From positions 1 to 64,000 of the forward strand of contig CAXXPQ010000005.1 of NCBI GenBank assembly GCA_963668655.2: a DNA stretch of 64,000 nt, written 5' to 3'. Shown here piece by piece: positions 8,297 to 17,417 of this stretch (position 1 is its first letter; every line of letters begins with the position of its first letter). Under the pieces are notes generated by a model, which saw only the letters and a program-made list of their open reading frames with translations, was not told the DNA's origin and made no database searches. The DNA comes from G963668655 sp963668655 (lineage in GTDB: Bacteria; Myxococcota_A; SURF-8). Position numbers and translations under genes: made by a program.

Positions 8297-9616
8297 CTAT
8301 GCCAGCACGATCCGGTTCCGAAAGCGTTTGACGTTTTTGGTCGCGTTGCGGGTGTCCACCACCAGGGGACTGTTTTTGACGATGAAATCGTAGTTGTAGG
8401 CCGAATGCCCGGTCGTAATCAGGACCACATCCATTCCCGCCAGCCGTTTTTCCGTCAGCGATTTGGATCTCATGTCGAATTTGTGTTTGCGTGTGGGAGG
8501 AAGTTTGGGAATGTTGGGGTCGTTGTATTCCACTTTCGCTCCCCGTTCCCGCAGAAGCTCGATCAGTTCCAGGGCCGGCGACTCCCGCATGTCGTCCACG
8601 TCTTTTTTATACGCGACGCCCAGAACCAGCACTTTCGCGCCTTTCAGCGATTTCCGCCGTTCGTTCAGCGCCTGGATGGTCCGGCCGACCACGTATTCGG
8701 GCATGTGATTGTTGATTTCTCCCGCCAATTCGATGAAGCGCGTGGACATGCCGTATTCGCGGGCTTTCCAGGTCAGATAAAACGGATCCACCGGAATACA
8801 GTGGCCGCCCAGGCCGGGACCGGGATAGAAGGGCATGAAACCGAACGGCTTCGTACCGGCGGCTTCGATGACTTCCCAGATGTCGATGTTCATGCGGTCG
8901 GACAGCATCTTCAGTTCGTTGACCAAGGCGATGTTTACGGAGCGGAAAATGTTTTCCAGCAATTTGGTCATTTCCGCTTCGCGGGTGCCGGAAAGCTTCA
9001 CGATGTGGTCGAGCACGGAGGCGTACAGGCGCTCGGCCAGGTCCGCGCAGGCGGGCGTGATGCCGCCCAGAACTTTCGGAATGTTGCGCGTGCCGTATTC
9101 CGGGTTGCCCGGGTCTTCCCGTTCCGGGGAAAACGCCAGGAAGAAATCCACGCCGATTTTCAATCCGCTTTCCGAAAGGACGGGCAGAAGCAGTTCGTCC
9201 GTGGTTCCCGGCCAGGTGGTGGACTCCAGGCTGACCAGCTGCCCCGGCCGCAACGTGGCGCGAATCTGCCGGGCGGTGCTTAATACATAGGAAAGATCCG
9301 GCTCTCGGTTGACGTTCAGCGGGGTGGGCACGCAAATGATGATGGCGTCGCATTCGGTCAGCCGCGAAAACTCGGTGGTGGCATGGAAACGGCCGGTATC
9401 GTTCAGGGTTTTCAGGCTGTCGTCGGGAATGTGCTTGATATAGCTTTTCGAACGGCCGAGTTTCTCCACCTTTTCCGCGTCCAGGTCGAATCCTAAAACG
9501 GGAAAACCTCCCTGGCAGAATTCCAGAACAAGGGGCAGTCCCACGTAGCCAAGCCCGATCACGCCGATGATCGCCGTACGATTTTCGATTTTACGTTGCA
9601 GCTTGTCTTTCGCCAT
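8297..9616 (-). CDS. Nucleotide sugar dehydrogenase (UDP-HexNAc/UDP-glucose 6-dehydrogenase family)
   Basis: The 439-residue enzyme starts with the NAD-binding GVIGLGYVGLPL motif (about residues 18-29). It contains the family signature GPGLGGHCIPVDPFY with catalytic Cys273, and the C-terminal UDP-binding domain with GVAYKKDVDDMRESPA. It oxidises C6 of a UDP-sugar to the uronate in the cytoplasm. The sequence looks closer to WbpA/WecC-type UDP-HexNAc dehydrogenases than to Ugd, so a role in O-antigen or capsule precursor supply is likely. Its ribosome site GGAGGATT lies inside the end of the preceding protease gene (gap six bases), making it the last member of the coaX-lonB run. Confidence 0.93.
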   Translation of the reverse strand: MAKDKLQRKIENRTAIIGVIGLGYVGLPLVLEFCQGGFPVLGFDLDAEKVEKLGRSKSYIKHIPDDSLKTLNDTGRFHATTEFSRLTECDAIIICVPTPLNVNREPDLSYVLSTARQIRATLRPGQLVSLESTTWPGTTDELLLPVLSESGLKIGVDFFLAFSPEREDPGNPEYGTRNIPKVLGGITPACADLAERLYASVLDHIVKLSGTREAEMTKLLENIFRSVNIALVNELKMLSDRMNIDIWEVIEAAGTKPFGFMPFYPGPGLGGHCIPVDPFYLTWKAREYGMSTRFIELAGEINNHMPEYVVGRTIQALNERRKSLKGAKVLVLGVAYKKDVDDMRESPALELIELLRERGAKVEYNDPNIPKLPPTRKHKFDMRSKSLTEKRLAGMDVVLITTGHSAYNYDFIVKNSPLVVDTRNATKNVKRFRNRIVLA

Positions 9617-9622
9617 CGGATT

Positions 9623-11980
9623 CTAATCCTCCAGGGCCGTATTCAGTTGTTTCAACCTGCGACGGACGAGACGATGAACCTCGGAAGCCTTTTGACCGAA
9701 AAGAATCGGCAGGCCGTCGTCCATGCGCCGGACGGAATAAACATGGAAGCGTCCTTTCCGCACGGCTTCCACGACTTCCTCGTCCAGCATGAGATTCACC
9801 GCGTTTTGCGCTGGAATCACCACGCCTTGATCGCCGGTGAGACCCTTTTCCTTGAAAATCCGGTAGACGCCTTCGATCTTTTCGTTCACGCCGCCGATGG
9901 GCTGCACCTCGCCGCGCTGGTTGAGCGAGCCCGTGACGCAGATCCCCTGGCGGATGGGCAGGCCGGAAAGCGAAGAAAGCAGGGCGTACAGCTCCGCGAT
10001 GGAAGCCGAGTCCCCGTCGATGCCTCCGTACATCTGCTCGAAGCAGATGGAGGCGGACAGCGAAAGCGGCTTTTTCTGGGCGTACAGGCCGCCGATCAGC
10101 CCCACCAGGATCAGCGAGGCCTTGTTGTGGATCTGGCCCGAGAGGCGCACCTCCCGGTCGATGTTCAGAATGCCGCTACGGCCCACATAGGTCCGGGCGG
10201 TGATACGCGAGGGAATGCCGAAGGCGTGGTCCCCCATGTCATAGACGGCGATGCCGTTGATCTGCCCCACGACCTCGCCCTTCGTGGCGAGCAGGATCGA
10301 GCCTTCCCCGATCTGTTCGTACATTTCGTATTCCAGCTTTCCTGTTCGGAAATTGCGTTCCCGCACCGCCTTGCGGACGTGGGAGGCGCCGACCTGCCGG
10401 CTTTGGGATTGTATGGCCCAGAAGTTGGATTCCGAAACCAGACTGATGAAGTGAATGAAGCGCACCGAAAGCTTTTTCTGGTGCTCTGCTCCGCGCATGC
10501 TTTCTTCCACGATGCGGGCGATGGCCGAGGCGTCGAACGGAAGCAGGCCGTCTTCCCGCACCAGTTTTCGAATGAATCCAGCGAACTTGCGGATATTGGC
10601 CGTGGTGGTGGGCAGAACGTCGTCGAATTCCGCTTTGACCTTGAAAAGCCTCGTGAAATCTTCGTCATAGTTCAACAGGAAATAATAGGCTTCCAGACTC
10701 CCGATCAGGATGACCTTCGTCTGAAGCGGAATGGGCGCGGGTTTCGGCGAGACGGTCATGCGCATGCGCGGATCCTGGTCCAGTTCCTCGATGCGGATTT
10801 CCTTGTTCCGGAGGGATTTCTTCAGCGTATCCCAGGCGAAGGGATTTTTCAGCAGGTCATTGACCTGGATCACGAGATAGCCGCCGTTGGCCCGATGCAT
10901 CGCCCCGGCCCGGATCAGGGTGTAGTCCGTGTACAGGATGCCGTATTGTTCCTGGTACTCGATGCAGCCGTTCAGATTGCGGAGCGAGGGCGAATTCTCG
11001 AAAACGATGGGCGCCCCCTTGCAGCATTTGTTGTTGACGAAGAGGTTCACCCGGAACTGATGAAACTCCGGCTGCTGATGGGTGACCGGCCCGTCGTAAG
11101 GTTGCAGGGCGATCTGCTCGGCTTCCTCCTGGCTCCGCTGGTATTCTCGAAAGGCTTCCGGTATGTGTTTCCAGACCTGATCCAGCCAGCCGCCCAGCCC
11201 AGGGACGCGGTCGTATTTCGTTTTCAGATCCTGAACCAGATCCTCCGTGGTTTTGAGAATCTGCTCGTGTTCGAGTTGTTTGATTTTTTCCTGTTTTTCC
11301 CGCTCCAGTTTTCGTTGGGCGCGAAGAAAATCGCCGATTTCGTCCTGAATGCCACGGACGCGATTCTCGTATTTCTTGCGGCTCTCGGCGCTCAGTTCCT
11401 CGAATTCGTCCTGGTCCAGAACTTGGCCGTCACGCATGACCTGGATCACCAGTTCGCCGGAGACCATTTCAACGCTCAACTCGTTCTTTTTTCCGATGCG
11501 CCGCAATTTGTTCAACGCCGAGAATTCCCGCTTCCGGAAGCGATCCTCGATCACCTGGCCGAGTTGCTGGTAACGATCTCCCTCCTGGAGTTTCGGGATG
11601 ATGCGCTTCAGATCTTCGACGAAAGACGCCATGTCCTTTGTGAATTGAGCGCCCTGTCCCGCCGGAAGCTGGTGCGCCATCGGGCTGTTGTCGTCCTCGA
11701 AATTATGGACGTAGATCCAGTCCGGCGGCGTGGGTTCGCCCTTGGCCCGTTCTTCCAGGATGCGCCGGAGGATGGAGGTCTTTCCCGATCCCGGATCGCC
11801 CAGCAGAAATATGTTGAACCCTTTCATTTTGTTGGCCAGGCCGAAACGAATGGCGCGGATGGCGCGATCGTGGCCGATGGTCCCCTTCAGTTCGGGAACG
11901 TCACCGGTGGTCTTGAACGGCAGCGTTTTGGCGTCGATTCGCCTTCTAATTTGCTCCGGGCTCAGTTTTCTTGCGGGCAT
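9623..11980 (-). CDS. LonB-like ATP-dependent protease
   Basis: This 785-residue protein combines an N-terminal AAA ATPase region (Walker A GDPGSGKTS near residue 50) with a long insertion including a Lys/Glu-rich coiled coil (about 180-240). The C-terminal Lon protease domain has the Ser-Lys dyad: Ser in GGIDGDSASIAEL and Lys in GGVNEKIEG. This is the YcbZ/LonB-type architecture rather than LonA, since there is no LonA substrate-binding N-domain. It degrades proteins in the cytoplasm, or at the membrane in some relatives. ATG 11980 is preferred to an upstream in-frame start because GAAGGAAAA precedes it and upstream residues are shadow of the neighbouring gene. Confidence 0.92.
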   Translation of the reverse strand: MPARKLSPEQIRRRIDAKTLPFKTTGDVPELKGTIGHDRAIRAIRFGLANKMKGFNIFLLGDPGSGKTSILRRILEERAKGEPTPPDWIYVHNFEDDNSPMAHQLPAGQGAQFTKDMASFVEDLKRIIPKLQEGDRYQQLGQVIEDRFRKREFSALNKLRRIGKKNELSVEMVSGELVIQVMRDGQVLDQDEFEELSAESRKKYENRVRGIQDEIGDFLRAQRKLEREKQEKIKQLEHEQILKTTEDLVQDLKTKYDRVPGLGGWLDQVWKHIPEAFREYQRSQEEAEQIALQPYDGPVTHQQPEFHQFRVNLFVNNKCCKGAPIVFENSPSLRNLNGCIEYQEQYGILYTDYTLIRAGAMHRANGGYLVIQVNDLLKNPFAWDTLKKSLRNKEIRIEELDQDPRMRMTVSPKPAPIPLQTKVILIGSLEAYYFLLNYDEDFTRLFKVKAEFDDVLPTTTANIRKFAGFIRKLVREDGLLPFDASAIARIVEESMRGAEHQKKLSVRFIHFISLVSESNFWAIQSQSRQVGASHVRKAVRERNFRTGKLEYEMYEQIGEGSILLATKGEVVGQINGIAVYDMGDHAFGIPSRITARTYVGRSGILNIDREVRLSGQIHNKASLILVGLIGGLYAQKKPLSLSASICFEQMYGGIDGDSASIAELYALLSSLSGLPIRQGICVTGSLNQRGEVQPIGGVNEKIEGVYRIFKEKGLTGDQGVVIPAQNAVNLMLDEEVVEAVRKGRFHVYSVRRMDDGLPILFGQKASEVHRLVRRRLKQLNTALED

Positions 11981-11996
11981 CCGCTTTTCCTTCAAG

Positions 11997-13289
11997 TTAT
12001 TTTTTCTTTTTCGTCTCGCGTTTCTTGCGGCGCTGTTCCTGGGCTTCCAGGCGCTGCCGGGCGATGGATTGAATGGCGGCCGGGACGGCGCGGCTTTTGG
12101 AGATGGTTTTGATGTCTTTTTCGAACAGGGTGCCCAGCATCTTGCTGGCCATGTGCAGGGGAAATTTCGGATTGCATACCAGTTCGTGACGGACGGCATA
12201 ACTTCGCGTCCAGGCCGCGTTTCTCGCCAAAAGCTCCAGAACTTCCGGCTCGATCAATCGACTGGCCGCGATGACTTCGATTTCCGTATTGGTGATGCGC
12301 GGATTGGCCAGGACGGACTTGGCCACCAGCGCCAGTTTATCCATCACGATGATTTTGCGGGCTTCCATGTTGCCCCGGGTTCCAAGACGCATTTTCTGCG
12401 GGACGGTCATCTGGCGGATCAACTCGCGCATGTTGAGCTTCGAGTTGATCTTGTCCTCGATGATTTCCGCTTCGGCGTCGAGTTCCATGTCCGCTTCGAA
12501 GTCCGCCGTCATAAAAGAGGGGAATTCCCAGTCGATTTCGCCGCTTTCGTCCTGAACCTCGGTCACGACTCTTTCGAGGGGAACGACCTCTTCCTTTTTC
12601 TTGGCTTTATTGATGAAACCGTCGATGAGGCGGTCTTCCATATCGACGGTGATGATGTTCTGCCGGCGTCCGAATTCGAGCGCCCTGGAGAGCTGGGCCA
12701 CGGAAATGCGCGGATTCTTGGGGAACTCGGAAATGAGCTGGGGCATTTCCTGAAGGCGGGCTTGGTTGTTGATGAGCAGGTCCAGGATTTTCGGGGAGCC
12801 GACCCGCGCGAGCAGCATCATGGTTTCCGGTCCCGCCGCCCGGTTCAGAGCCACGGTTTCGATGATCTGATTCGGATCCTCGTCCTCGTAGAAATTCCGG
12901 GTAAGGAAATCCAGGACTTTCCAGGGGAGCGGTTGCCCCATCGTGGTTCGAAGGATGTTCGGGGGCAGGGAATCCATACTGTCTTCCGCTGCTTCCCGAA
13001 TTTTTGGATTCTCGTCGTTCATCAAGCAGAACAGGACGAGACCCATGTCCTTGGCGGGCAGGGGAACCAGGTTACGGGCCATCATCATCCGACGCGGGCC
13101 GTCGGCCTGGAGATGTTTCTGGATTTCCGAAGGAATTTCATCCGGCTTCAGCGGCGTATAGCGGATTTCCACTCCACCCAGTTCGGCCAGAAGATCCTCG
13201 CTGCTCATGTCTTTGGGTTCGAAATCGTCCGAATCTTCCGTAGAATCGGAGCCGCCGGGGGTTCCGGGATCATTTTCGATTACGCTCAT
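11997..13289 (-). CDS. Conserved hypothetical protein, acidic with helical repeats
   Basis: The 430-residue protein has no signal peptide. Its acidic N-terminus (residues 1-30, rich in Asp, Ser and Glu) is followed by repeated amphipathic helices resembling HEAT-type or DUF2336-like solenoids (segments around NDENPKIREAAEDSMDSL, NPRISVAQLSRALEFG and NPRITNTEIEVIAASRL). The last 20 residues are a Lys/Arg-rich tail ending KKKK. It overlaps coaX by 20 bases upstream and lies 16 bases from the LonB-like gene, so the three are one transcription unit. It could be an adaptor or scaffold for the protease, but that rests on gene order alone. I do not recognise a named family. Confidence 0.8.
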   Translation of the reverse strand: MSVIENDPGTPGGSDSTEDSDDFEPKDMSSEDLLAELGGVEIRYTPLKPDEIPSEIQKHLQADGPRRMMMARNLVPLPAKDMGLVLFCLMNDENPKIREAAEDSMDSLPPNILRTTMGQPLPWKVLDFLTRNFYEDEDPNQIIETVALNRAAGPETMMLLARVGSPKILDLLINNQARLQEMPQLISEFPKNPRISVAQLSRALEFGRRQNIITVDMEDRLIDGFINKAKKKEEVVPLERVVTEVQDESGEIDWEFPSFMTADFEADMELDAEAEIIEDKINSKLNMRELIRQMTVPQKMRLGTRGNMEARKIIVMDKLALVAKSVLANPRITNTEIEVIAASRLIEPEVLELLARNAAWTRSYAVRHELVCNPKFPLHMASKMLGTLFEKDIKTISKSRAVPAAIQSIARQRLEAQEQRRKKRETKKKK

Positions 13290-14037
13290 GGATTATCCTC
13301 AAACCGTGAAGGGTTAACGTGGAATCCACTTCCTCGATGGTCCGGCTGTGGCGGGCGATCAGTTCCGCCTGACCGCCTGTGGCCAGAATTTTCGGCTCGA
13401 AAGGCAGCTCCTCGCAGAGTCGATGCACCAGGCCGTCCACCAGGGCGACGTACCCGTAAACCAGGCCGGAGCGCATGGAGTCCACCGTGGTTTTCCCCAA
13501 GGTCTTTTCCGGGGGCGAGAATTCCACTCGGGGAAGTTTCGACGCCCGGATAAACAGGGCTTCGGCGGAAATTCCCATGCCCGGAGCGATGGCTCCGCCC
13601 AGGTATTCCCCCTTCGGTGAAATGCAGTCGAAGGTCGTGGCCGTTCCGAAATCTACGACGATCAATCCTTGGTGGAATCGCTCGAACGCGGCGACGGCGT
13701 TGACAATGCGGTCCGCTCCCACTTCTCGGGGATTGTCGTAAAGGATGGGCATGCCGGTTTTCAGGCCGGGCCCCACGATTTTCGGAAGTTGGCCGAAATA
13801 TTTTTTGCAGGCCTGGCGGATGACGTCGTTCAACGGAGGCACCACGGAGGCGATGATCGTTCCTTCCAGGGCGAGATTCGTCAGGTTCGAAGCCCGGAAC
13901 AGTTCCTTCAGTTGAATACCGTATTCGTCCGCCGTGCGGGATTTTTTCGTACTGATTCGCCAATCGTGGGCCAGCGTGTCTCCGTCGAACAGGCCCAGAA
14001 CGATGTGAGTATTTCCGACATCGATAACCAGAATCAT
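13270..14037 (-). CDS. coaX: Type III pantothenate kinase
   Basis: The 255-residue product matches CoaX throughout. It has N-terminal phosphate-binding DVGNTHIVLGLF, then GADRIVNAVAA, the adenosine-type motif VVDFGTATTFD and GGAIAPGMGIS. It phosphorylates pantothenate, the first step of coenzyme A synthesis, and is cytoplasmic. It is the first intact gene of the coaX-hypothetical-lonB-UDP-sugar dehydrogenase run. In many bacteria birA lies immediately upstream of coaX; here that position holds a degenerate transposase fragment. The start has GGAGG about 12 bases upstream, a slightly long spacing. Confidence 0.95.
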   Translation of the reverse strand: MILVIDVGNTHIVLGLFDGDTLAHDWRISTKKSRTADEYGIQLKELFRASNLTNLALEGTIIASVVPPLNDVIRQACKKYFGQLPKIVGPGLKTGMPILYDNPREVGADRIVNAVAAFERFHQGLIVVDFGTATTFDCISPKGEYLGGAIAPGMGISAEALFIRASKLPRVEFSPPEKTLGKTTVDSMRSGLVYGYVALVDGLVHRLCEELPFEPKILATGGQAELIARHSRTIEEVDSTLTLHGLRIIHERNRK

Positions 14038-14204
14038 GGTTGTTTCATGCCTCCAGGATAGGAATCGTAGCGTTCATCATACCGGAAAGCTTCGGAAAAT
14101 GGAAAATCTTTCCGTAGGATCCCGGATGGAGGGCGAGACGATCCCCGCGAGTCGGATTGTGGGCAAGAAATCTCTGCATTCGGTGGATTTTTTTCGTGAA
14201 ATCG

Positions 14205-14419
14205 AGTTGAAAAGCCAAAGCGTTTCCAGCCCAGGAAATCCAACAGTTCCCGGTCGTAGGAGGCCCGCTGAAGAATTTCCTGAATCGTTGTCGGATTCCG
14301 CAGAAAGCCAAGCACGAGCAACACCAACAGAGCGTCCAGTCGATAGCGCCGCCCCTGCCCGCGACGCGGGTAGGTAAGTGCGAAGACGGAAAAAAGGCCG
14401 CCACATCGTTCTGATTCAT
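14205..14419 (-). pseudogene. Frameshifted N-terminal remnant of a DDE-type transposase
   Basis: An ATG at 14419 with GGAGGG upstream opens a frame reading MNQNDVAAFF. After a run of six T residues (six A at 14391-14396 on plus) the next frame reads YPRRGQGRRYRLDALLVLL and continues to about WKRFGF. That sequence resembles the N-terminal DDE_Tnp_1-associated domain of IS transposases (compare the DPRxxQGRRYPL...ALL pattern). One extra T in the run would join both parts. No catalytic domain follows and coaX begins about 170 bases on, so this is a truncated relic. The family match is from memory of the pattern and is not tested. Confidence 0.5.
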
Positions 14420-14525
14420 TTCATTCCCTCCATGAGGCAGACCACAACATCCGATTAGAGGGAACTTCTCAAACATTAATTTCCGGAAACAGAATGGAAA
14501 CGCCTTGATGACGGGAGATGGATCC

Positions 14526-14554
14526 TTGACCGGCCTTTCCTTCCGTGGTAGAGC
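14526..14554 (+). promoter_or_regulatory. Candidate promoter of lipA
   Basis: TTGACC (14526-14531) is followed after 17 bases by TAGAGC (14549-14554), about 35 bases before the lipA ATG. The -35 is good and the -10 weak. Apart from this and the transposase relic, nothing else is visible between coaX and lipA. Confidence 0.38.
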
Positions 14555-14588
14555 CGACCGGTACGTGAACGCACACGGAGGAATCCTC

Positions 14589-15500
14589 ATGCCGGAAACG
14601 AAGCGACACCAAAAGAAACCCTCCTGGATCCGCAGCCGCCCGCCGGGCGGCGAGAGATACGCCTTCGTGAAAAATCGACTGAAAACGCTGGATCTCCACA
14701 CGGTCTGCGAGGAAGCGCGCTGTCCCAACGTCTCGGAATGCTGGGGCATGGGCACGGCCACGGTGATGATCCTGGGCGATACCTGCACACGGGGTTGCCG
14801 TTTCTGCGCGGTGAAAACCGGAAATCCCAAGGGCGTTCTGGACGAAAGCGAGCCCCGACACGTGGCCGAGGCCGTGGCGGATCTGAAACTGGATTACGTG
14901 GTTCTGACCAGCGTGGACCGGGACGACCTTCCCGATGGCGGGGCGGCCCATTTCGCCGAAACTGTGCGTGAAATCAAGACCCTGACGCCCGATACGCGCG
15001 TGGAGGTGCTGATTCCGGACTTCGAGGCGAGGCCGGAACGGCTGGAGGTGCTCCTTGCGTCGAAACCCGACGTGGTGGCGCACAATATCGAGACGGTGCG
15101 CCGCCTGACGCCTTCCGTGCGGGATCGCCGCGCCTCCTACGACACATCCATGAACGCGCTAGCCCGCCTGAAAACGCTCGAACCCGCCTGTGTCACCAAG
15201 TCGTCCATCATGGTCGGGCTGGGAGAAACGGAGGCGGACATTCTGGAGGCCATGGCGGATTTGCGCGAGGTGGGCGTGCAGATTCTGACCCTGGGCCAGT
15301 ATTTGCAGCCCTCGCCGCGCCATCTGGACGTGGAACGTTACTATACGCCGGAAGAGTTCGAGAAACTTGACCGGAAGGCCCGGGACATGGGCTTCCGTTT
15401 CGTGGCCTCCGGCCCCATGGTTCGCAGCAGCTACCGGGCGGCGGAACTGTTCGTCAAGGGCCTTTTGGCCGCCCAAGAAGATCGGAACGCGCAGGCGTAA
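14589..15500 (+). CDS. lipA: Lipoyl synthase
   Basis: The 303-residue radical-SAM enzyme has both LipA clusters. The auxiliary cluster motif is CEEARCPNVSEC and the radical-SAM CxxxCxxC is CTRGCRFC; the C-terminal RSSY supplies the Ser ligand. It inserts two sulfurs into octanoyl groups on lipoyl domains of the 2-oxoacid dehydrogenases and the glycine cleavage system. ATG 14589 has GGAGGA seven bases upstream; an upstream in-frame ATG (14505) lacks this and adds a non-conserved extension. It stands alone, convergent with aspS (16-base gap), and no lipB is nearby. Confidence 0.96.
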   Translation: MPETKRHQKKPSWIRSRPPGGERYAFVKNRLKTLDLHTVCEEARCPNVSECWGMGTATVMILGDTCTRGCRFCAVKTGNPKGVLDESEPRHVAEAVADLKLDYVVLTSVDRDDLPDGGAAHFAETVREIKTLTPDTRVEVLIPDFEARPERLEVLLASKPDVVAHNIETVRRLTPSVRDRRASYDTSMNALARLKTLEPACVTKSSIMVGLGETEADILEAMADLREVGVQILTLGQYLQPSPRHLDVERYYTPEEFEKLDRKARDMGFRFVASGPMVRSSYRAAELFVKGLLAAQEDRNAQA

Positions 15501-15516
15501 GCTCCGCGCGGATCTC

Positions 15517-17310
15517 CTATTCCTTTCCCTTTTTGCTCACCGCGATGGACAGTTCGGAAAGCTGCTTGTCGTCCACCGGAGAGGGGGCTTCGGTCATCAG
15601 GCAGTTGCCCTGGTTCGTCTTGGGAAAGGCGATCACGTCCCGGATGGAGTCGGTTCCCGCCAGAAGCATGATGATGCGATCCATGCCGAAGGCGATGCCG
15701 CCGTGGGGCGGCGCGCCGTATTTCAGGGCGTCCAAAAGAAATCCGAACTTGGCCTTCGCCTCTTCCTCTTCGATCTTCAGCGCCTTGAACACCCGCTGCT
15801 GAACGCCCGAGCGATGGATACGGATGGAACCTCCGCCGATCTCGTTGCCGTTCAGCACCATATCGTACGCCCGCGCGAGCACCGCGCCGGGGTCGGATTC
15901 CAGTTTGTCCAGATCCTCCGGCCGGGGGCTGGTGAAGGGATGGTGGGTGGCGACGAAGCGGTCTTCCTCCTCGCTGTAGTCGAACATGGGGAAGTCCGTC
16001 ACCCAGGTGAAGCTCCAGGCGTTGTCGTCCGCCAGGCCCATGGTTTTGGCGGCGTATTTGCGCAGGCGTCCCAGGGCCTCGTTCACCACCGACGTTTTAT
16101 CCGCGCCGAAGAAGATCAGGCCATTGGGCGCGGCCTCCAGGATGCCGTTCACTGCCCGCTGAATTTCGGCGTCGAAGAATTTGGCCACGCCCCCCTTCCA
16201 GGAGCCGTCCGCATCCACACGGGTCCAGGCCAGGCCGCGCGCGCCGTAGGTCTTCACCACGGGTTCGAATTCCTTTTCTATGACCTTGCGCGAAATCCTG
16301 TTTTCGGGATCTTCCACGCAGATGGCCTTCACCGCGCCGCCATTGGCCACCGCGTCGGCAAAGACCTTGAAGCCGCAGTCTTTCATCGTTTCGGACAGGT
16401 CGTGCAGCAGCATGCCGTAACGGGTGTCGGGTGCGTCCAAGCCGTAGCGCTCCAGGGCCTCGGCGTAGGTCATGCGCGGGAAGGGGCGGGGCAGTTCCAC
16501 GTTCTTCACTTCCTTCCAGATGGCACCCACCAGTCCCTCGAAAATCCCGTAGATGGTTTCCTCGTCCAAAAAGGCCATTTCGCAGTCGATCTGCGTGAAT
16601 TCCGGCTGGCGGTCGTTGCGAAGATCCTCGTCGCGGAAGCAGCGCACGATCTGGAAATAGCGGTCGAAGCCGGAAACCATCAGGATCTGCTTGAACAACT
16701 GGGGCGACTGGGGCAGGGCATAGAAATCCCCGCCGTGCATGCGCGAGGGAACCAGGAAGTCCCGAGCGCCCTCGGGCGTGCTCTTGGTCAGAATCGGCGT
16801 TTCGATCTCCAAAAATCCGTTTTCATCCAGATAGCGGCGCACGGTCTGGTTGACCCGGTGGCGCATGATAAGAATGTCCTGCAACGGTTTGCGTCGCAGG
16901 TCCAGGTAACGGTGTTTCAGCCGCGTGACCTCGTTGGCGTCGGTTTCGTCGGCGACTTGCAGGGGCAGGGGGGCGGCCTTGGCCAGCACCTCGAAGCGAT
17001 CCGCGTGCACCTCGATGTCTCCCGTGGGAAAGTTTTTGTTGGCGTTTTCTCCGCGATCCGTCACGCGTCCCTGAATGGCCAGGACATATTCGTCGCGGAT
17101 GGCGTTGGCGCCGTCGTAGGTTTCGCCCAGTTCGGAGTAATTGAAGACGATCTGCGTGAAGCCGTAGCGGTCGCGCAGGTCGAGGAACAGGCAGCCGCCG
17201 TGGTCGCGCCAGGATTTCACCCACCCTTTCAGGATCACCGTCCGGCCGACGTGCTCCCGGCGCAGTTCGCCGCAATTGTGGGTTCTTCGTTCGTGGTCCA
17301 GGCATGTCAT
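15517..17310 (-). CDS. aspS: Aspartyl-tRNA synthetase, bacterial type
   Basis: The 597-residue class II synthetase has an N-terminal OB-fold anticodon domain (residues 1-110) and class II motif 2 (FRDEDLRNDRQPEFTQID). The GAD insertion typical of bacterial AspRS follows, then motif 3 (GIAFGMDRIIML). Length and order are standard. It charges tRNA-Asp in the cytoplasm; whether it is discriminating cannot be decided here. The start has GGGGAG nine bases upstream. It lies 107 bases downstream of a glycosyltransferase gene on the same strand and may share its transcript. Confidence 0.97.
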   Translation of the reverse strand: MTCLDHERRTHNCGELRREHVGRTVILKGWVKSWRDHGGCLFLDLRDRYGFTQIVFNYSELGETYDGANAIRDEYVLAIQGRVTDRGENANKNFPTGDIEVHADRFEVLAKAAPLPLQVADETDANEVTRLKHRYLDLRRKPLQDILIMRHRVNQTVRRYLDENGFLEIETPILTKSTPEGARDFLVPSRMHGGDFYALPQSPQLFKQILMVSGFDRYFQIVRCFRDEDLRNDRQPEFTQIDCEMAFLDEETIYGIFEGLVGAIWKEVKNVELPRPFPRMTYAEALERYGLDAPDTRYGMLLHDLSETMKDCGFKVFADAVANGGAVKAICVEDPENRISRKVIEKEFEPVVKTYGARGLAWTRVDADGSWKGGVAKFFDAEIQRAVNGILEAAPNGLIFFGADKTSVVNEALGRLRKYAAKTMGLADDNAWSFTWVTDFPMFDYSEEEDRFVATHHPFTSPRPEDLDKLESDPGAVLARAYDMVLNGNEIGGGSIRIHRSGVQQRVFKALKIEEEEAKAKFGFLLDALKYGAPPHGGIAFGMDRIIMLLAGTDSIRDVIAFPKTNQGNCLMTEAPSPVDDKQLSELSIAVSKKGKE

Positions 17311-17417
17311 GGTGGTTTCTCCCCGCCGATAAAGGCGGAACGCATGGTTCCGCCGTTGTTCATTTCTTTCCGCCGCACGCGGCCGGAAAACTCATTCTAT
17401 GGAACGCGGGCGGCGAG

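Noticed and set aside
14505..14588. Longer start for lipA at ATG 14505
   Set aside because: There is no ribosome site, the extension is unlike LipA, and a strong GGAGGA precedes ATG 14589.
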